DNA from: Sphingomonas sanguinis
GTDB lineage: Bacteria; Pseudomonadota; Alphaproteobacteria; Sphingomonadales; Sphingomonadaceae
Length of the DNA: 46,049 nt
Assembly (NCBI RefSeq): GCF_001476905.1
Contig: NZ_LDTE01000039.1
Location: 1-46,049, forward strand
Direction of reading: 5' to 3'
This document shows, piece by piece, positions 42,914 to 46,049 of this stretch. A model generated the notes under the pieces. It had not been told where the DNA came from, did not search any database, and saw nothing but the letters and a program-made list of their open reading frames with translations. The position numbers and the translations under genes were made by a program. The first letter of the stretch is position 1. The number at the start of each line of letters is the position of its first letter.

Positions 42914-44110
42914 TTACCCCAGGGCTGCGAACTTCTCTTCCGCCTCGCGGTCGAGCTGCGCGCGGCTCTTCTTCTCGGCGGCGGTCTTCAGCTGGCCGCA
43001 CGCCGCATCGATGTCGCGCCCGCGCGGGGTGCGGACCGGTGCCGAGATTCCGCCCTCGAACACGATGTCGGAAAAGCGGCGAATCCGCTCCGGCGTCGAG
43101 CATTCGTAATCCGCACCCGGCCAGGGATTGAACGGAATCAGATTTACCTTGGCGGGCAGGTCGTAATGGCGCAGCAGCCGGACCAGCTCATGCGCATCGG
43201 CGTCCGAGTCGTTCTTGTCCTTCAGCATCACATATTCGAACGTGATGCGGCGGGCGTTGTTGGCACCCGGATAGTCGGCGCAGGCCTGCAACAGCTCTTC
43301 GATGCCGTATTTCTTGTTCAGCGGCACCAGCTCGTCGCGCACGTCCTTGGTCACGGCGTGGAGCGACACGGCCAGGTTCACGCCGATCTCCGCGCCCGCG
43401 CGCGCCATCATCGGCACGACGCCGCTGGTCGACAGGGTGATGCGACGCTTCGACAGCGCCAGGCCGTCACCGTCCATCACCAGCTTCAGCGCATCGCGTA
43501 CCGCATCGAAATTGTAGAGCGGCTCGCCCATGCCCATCATGACGATGTTGGTCAGCATGCGACCTTCCGGCTGGCTGGGCCATTCGCCGAGCGAGTCGCG
43601 TGCCAGCATGACCTGCCCGACGATCTCGCCCGCGGTCAGGTTGCGCACGAGGCGCATCGTGCCGGTGTGGCAGAAACGGCAGTTCAGCGTGCAGCCGACC
43701 TGACTCGACACGCACAAAGTGCCCCGATCGGCGTCCGGGATGAACACCATCTCGTAATCCTGCCCGTCGGCCGAGCGCAGCAGCCACTTGCGCGTGCCGT
43801 CGTTTGACACCTGCGCCTCGACCACTTCGGGACGGCCGATGACGAAGCGTTCCTCCAGCCAGGGATGCTGCGCCTTGGCAATGTCGGTCATGTCGGCAAA
43901 GCGCACCGCGCCGCGATTGTAGAGCCAGTGCCAGATCTGCTTGGAGCGCAGCTTGGCCTGCTTCAATTCCATGCCGCCGGACAGCAACGCCTCGCGCAAC
44001 TGGTCCTTGGTCAGGCCGATCAGGTCGACGCGGCCATCGGGACGCGGTTGCACGCCGCGCGGCACGGGCACGGGATCGATGTGCCCCGGAATGGGCATGT
44101 CAGGAGTCAT
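42914..44110 (-). CDS. rlmN: 23S rRNA (adenine-C2503)-methyltransferase RlmN
   Basis: A 398-residue radical-SAM enzyme that methylates C2 of A2503 in 23S rRNA and A37 of some tRNAs. The cluster motif is [14 protein letters not shown] (CX3CX2C). Also present are [27 protein letters not shown] and [21 protein letters not shown], and the C-terminal Cys region (AACGQL) involved in methyl transfer. It overlaps the NYN gene by 4 nt (ATGA) and would be cotranscribed from the promoter upstream of that gene. Confidence 0.97.
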   Translation of the reverse strand: MTPDMPIPGHIDPVPVPRGVQPRPDGRVDLIGLTKDQLREALLSGGMELKQAKLRSKQIWHWLYNRGAVRFADMTDIAKAQHPWLEERFVIGRPEVVEAQVSNDGTRKWLLRSADGQDYEMVFIPDADRGTLCVSSQVGCTLNCRFCHTGTMRLVRNLTAGEIVGQVMLARDSLGEWPSQPEGRMLTNIVMMGMGEPLYNFDAVRDALKLVMDGDGLALSKRRITLSTSGVVPMMARAGAEIGVNLAVSLHAVTKDVRDELVPLNKKYGIEELLQACADYPGANNARRITFEYVMLKDKNDSDADAHELVRLLRHYDLPAKVNLIPFNPWPGADYECSTPERIRRFSDIVFEGGISAPVRTPRGRDIDAACGQLKTAAEKKSRAQLDREAEEKFAALG

Positions 44111-44829
44111 TCTTTGTCATCCGTTAGGCGGGAATTGACCTGCATATAGCAGTTTCGCACGCCATCGACGTGCTGGAGAAGATCGGGAGCAACCGGCGCG
44201 CCCATCGGGTCGAGCACGACATCGATGCCTTCGCGACGGGCGAGTTTGACGGGCGGTACGAAATCGGCGTCGGCGGCGACCAGCACGATCTGGTCGACCT
44301 GCCGCTTATGCGCCATCGCGGCGATGTCGAGGCCCAGCCGCATGTCTACGCCCTTCTGTACGACATCGAGTTCGAAATCGTCATCGCGCGGCGGATGTCC
44401 CTCGCGCCAACGGTGGATGGCGTTGGGACGCAATCGCCATGGCGAGAGATTTTCGTTCAGACGCCCAAGGCGCAGCGCGACCTTCCTCGTCTCATGCAGT
44501 CGCCGATGAATGGCCAAGCGCAGCTTGGCCTCCGGCGTCTGGGCCAGATTGATCGCGCGCTTGTCGATCGGCGTGTGGAGCCTTTTGGTCAGTGGCGGGC
44601 AGTCGTAGAAAAAGATGCGGTACAGTTCCGCCGTTTCCTGCGGCCGCCAATAGTCGGCGGCAACGGTCGACCATGCCGGATTGGCTTGCAGCCGTGCGGT
44701 GATGTGATGCGCCGCCATGCAGATCACGCCGAACGCCACATCCTCTGCCTCGCTGGCGACGAGATTGGGGAAGGCAGATTTGAAGCGGCGCAGAAAGAAC
44801 GCGCCATCAATTACGACGGCAGTGGGCAT
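44107..44829 (-). CDS. NYN domain (LabA-like) protein
   Basis: A 240-residue protein with a PIN-like NYN nuclease fold: [19 protein letters not shown] at the start, [23 protein letters not shown] with paired acidic residues, and [26 protein letters not shown]. The acidic set suggests a metal-dependent ribonuclease, as in relatives. It is translationally coupled to rlmN. Its leader has an unusual long hairpin, so autoregulation by RNA cleavage is a possibility, not shown. No defence genes accompany it. Confidence 0.9.
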   Translation of the reverse strand: MPTAVVIDGAFFLRRFKSAFPNLVASEAEDVAFGVICMAAHHITARLQANPAWSTVAADYWRPQETAELYRIFFYDCPPLTKRLHTPIDKRAINLAQTPEAKLRLAIHRRLHETRKVALRLGRLNENLSPWRLRPNAIHRWREGHPPRDDDFELDVVQKGVDMRLGLDIAAMAHKRQVDQIVLVAADADFVPPVKLARREGIDVVLDPMGAPVAPDLLQHVDGVRNCYMQVNSRLTDDKE

Positions 44830-44851
44830 CGATGGCTACCAGAAACGCAAT

Positions 44852-44917
44852 GTCCCCGGAAGCTGGCCTTGAGCTGATGTCTGCTCTTGCGAGCGCCTCA
44901 AGACGGCTGCCGGGGAC
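44852..44917 (-). promoter_or_regulatory. structured 5' leader of the NYN gene
   Basis: A nested hairpin of four stacked stems: GTCCCCGG/CCGGGGAC (44852-44859/44910-44917), AGC/GCT, CTTGAG/CTCAAG (44868-44873/44897-44902) and a tip GCTC-TTGC-GAGC (44883-44894). It lies between a plausible minus-strand promoter and the NYN start at 44829, so it would be the first thing transcribed. I do not recognise it as a known riboswitch or sRNA. Confidence 0.6.
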
Positions 44918-44928
44918 CTGATGAACAA

Positions 44929-44957
44929 TACATAGTGTATAGATGCCGAAAAATCAA
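44929..44957 (-). promoter_or_regulatory. putative promoter of NYN-rlmN
   Basis: Reading the minus strand, TTGATT (44957-44952), 17 bp, then TATGTA (44934-44929), with a near-palindromic ATACACTATGTAT region over the -10. A start near 44922 would put the structured leader at the very 5' end of the RNA. Confidence 0.45.
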
Positions 44958-44959
44958 GT

Positions 44960-45424
44960 TCACGCCACGCACGCCAGCGTCGCCGCGTCGATCGCCGCCG
45001 CCGCGCCTGCCAGCGCATAGGTGTCGGCGAAGGGGCGGTGGCGCGGGTCGACGGTCGATGCGCTCATGCTGCGGCCCGAGCGCATGGCGGTGACCAGGGC
45101 ATGGTCGGTGGCGGCATCGGGGGCCCAGACGTCCTGGGTCGTGCCGACCAGCGGAAAGCGCCGCTCGCCGATCGCCAGCGTGACCGGTGCGGCACGGTCG
45201 CGCGCCGTGCTGAGGTGCAGGTGGAAGGATTCGCGCAGCCGCCGGGCGGGCCAGGTGCCGACGCTGGCAAAACCATTCGGGCGACCGTTCGCCAGCACCG
45301 GCCGGGCGATGGCATAGCAGCGATCGGGATCGCGAAACGCGCCCCAGCCCTTGTAGATGCCGATCGTTTCGCGCGCGAGCACGGGGGCGGCGACCAGCGT
45401 CAGCAGCAGCGCCAGCCGCTTCAT
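44960..45424 (-). CDS. exported IalB-like hypothetical protein
   Basis: A 154-residue protein with a signal peptide (MKRLALLLTLVAAPVLA-RE). The mature start GWGAFRDPDRCYAIARPV resembles the opening of IalB (invasion-associated locus B) family proteins, followed by SVGTWPARRLRESFHLHLST and a paired-strand region. The two Cys (in DRCYA and the terminal ACVA) may form a disulfide. Its ATG overlaps the upstream phosphatase stop by 4 nt. The IalB assignment is by pattern only. Confidence 0.6.
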   Translation of the reverse strand: MKRLALLLTLVAAPVLARETIGIYKGWGAFRDPDRCYAIARPVLANGRPNGFASVGTWPARRLRESFHLHLSTARDRAAPVTLAIGERRFPLVGTTQDVWAPDAATDHALVTAMRSGRSMSASTVDPRHRPFADTYALAGAAAAIDAATLACVA

Positions 45425-46049
45425 GGCCCGGCCCGGTGGATCAGCGTCTCCTGGCCCCCCTCGATCATCACGATCGATCCTTGCGGCAGGCGCTCGGCGA
45501 CCGGCACGCCGCATAGCGGATCGTCGGCCAGGCTCAGCATCAGCCCGCGCAGCACCCGGCTCGACAGGCCGTGCATCAGGATCAGCCGGTCGCCGTCATG
45601 ATCCGCCGTATCCGCCAGCCAATCGCCCAGCCGCGCCGCCATCGCCGGATAGTTCTCGCCATCGGGTGCGCCCACCGCCATGCCGTGCGGATGGACGATG
45701 GTCCCGTGGACCGCGCTCAGTTCCGCGAAGGTCTGGCCGCCCCAGCTGCCGAAACCCAGCTCGATCAGTCGCGAATCGTGATGGGTCTCGTGCCAGTCGA
45801 GCGCCAGATGCTCGGTAATGACCGCCAGGGTCTGGAGCGCGCGGCCGGTGGGCGAGGACCAGAGCGTCAAGGCGGGCGCTTCGCCCAGCCGTTGGCGCAG
45901 TACCTGCCCGAGCAGGTCGGCCTGGGCGAATCCTTTCCGGGTCAGCGGCGTGTGCAGGTCCGCCCGGTCGCCCTGGATTCGGCCGATCCGGTTGAACACC
46001 GTCTCGCCATGCCGGGCGATATAGTCGCGGCCCCTGCGGGCTGTCGGGC
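45421..46049 (-). CDS. histidine phosphatase family protein (5' end outside window)
   Basis: The visible part of a phosphoglycerate-mutase-like phosphatase. Although a GTG at 45999 could start it, the frame stays open to the edge and the catalytic motif YIARHGETVFNR lies just upstream (about 45990-46025), so the true start is beyond 46049. Other motifs: TPLTRKGFAQADLLG, LWSSPTGRALQTLAVI with the second Arg, ELGFGSWGGQTFAEL and LILMHGLSSRVLRG with the second His. Substrate not identifiable. It is coupled to the IalB-like gene downstream. Confidence 0.9.
   Translation of the reverse strand, partial: PTARRGRDYIARHGETVFNRIGRIQGDRADLHTPLTRKGFAQADLLGQVLRQRLGEAPALTLWSSPTGRALQTLAVITEHLALDWHETHHDSRLIELGFGSWGGQTFAELSAVHGTIVHPHGMAVGAPDGENYPAMAARLGDWLADTADHDGDRLILMHGLSSRVLRGLMLSLADDPLCGVPVAERLPQGSIVMIEGGQETLIHRAGP

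Noticed and set aside
44918..44953. CTGATGA followed by GAAA, resembling the hammerhead ribozyme core
   Set aside because: The sequence between them does not form a stem II flush with the core and there is no partner for stems I and III, so the match is coincidental.

Overview
The window looks like a piece of chromosome from a high-GC alphaproteobacterium, most likely a Sphingomonas-type organism. This is inferred from the carotenoid genes crtB, crtI and crtY, the many small lipoproteins and sphingomonad-type conserved hypotheticals, and intergenic inverted repeats of a kind common in that group. Nearly all of it is dense, ordinary chromosomal sequence. I see no insertion sequence, prophage, CRISPR array, rRNA or tRNA. 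The clear compositional outlier is about 1 kb at 13.66-14.65 kb.

Layout. 0-5.1 kb: OsmC, PEP carboxylase, an exported hypothetical, an EF-hand lipoprotein and an HNH endonuclease. 5.2-9.2 kb (+): gluQ, a HIG1 protein, a PduO-type adenosyltransferase, then egtB-egtD for ergothioneine. 9.4-11.5 kb: two tandem Tat-exported ferritin-like proteins ended by a strong terminator. 11.6-13.7 kb: TPP riboswitch and thiC; thiC carries an in-frame insertion of a three-armed palindromic element. 13.66-14.65 kb (-): an AT-richer two-gene unit, a Panacea/SocA-type antitoxin-domain protein followed by a coiled-coil, two-membrane-segment protein, which is the best candidate for an undescribed toxin-antitoxin or defence module. 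14.7-18.5 kb: PhnA, Ung, small lipoproteins (one Ivy-like), DUF1810 and MipA. 18.6-22.5 kb (-): DUF2141, a sterol-desaturase-type enzyme, GNAT and RecQ. 22.6-25.3 kb: a GH43-like enzyme, CsbD, and an esterase gene broken by one stop codon. 25.4-29.1 kb: a LOG-family gene translationally coupled to crtB, and an Atm1-type ABC exporter. 29.2-36.1 kb (-): a degenerate retropepsin-like protein, an alpha/beta hydrolase, an SdpR-SdpI pair with two tandem operators, crtY-crtI and a beta-propeller. 36.2-46 kb: a CX5R protein, Cfa, a Mo-oxidoreductase/cytochrome b pair, flavin reductase, DUF3617, TauE, RlmN, an NYN protein with a structured leader, an IalB-like protein and a histidine phosphatase running off the right edge.

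Two classes of palindromic repeat lie across this background. Class 1 is a REPIN-like inverted element of about 115-180 bp, present in six copies (five whole, one cut by the window edge), mostly at the 3' ends of genes. Its hairpin arms differ between copies but with compensating changes. Class 2 is a 65-73 bp three-way-junction element, present twice: once in frame inside thiC and once inserted into a class-1 copy.

Functionally, crtB, crtI and crtY together make lycopene to beta-carotene; no hydroxylase or ketolase is visible. egtBD, the ferritin-like proteins, CsbD, OsmC and the Mo/cyt-b pair suggest investment in oxidative-stress tolerance, though that grouping is inference.
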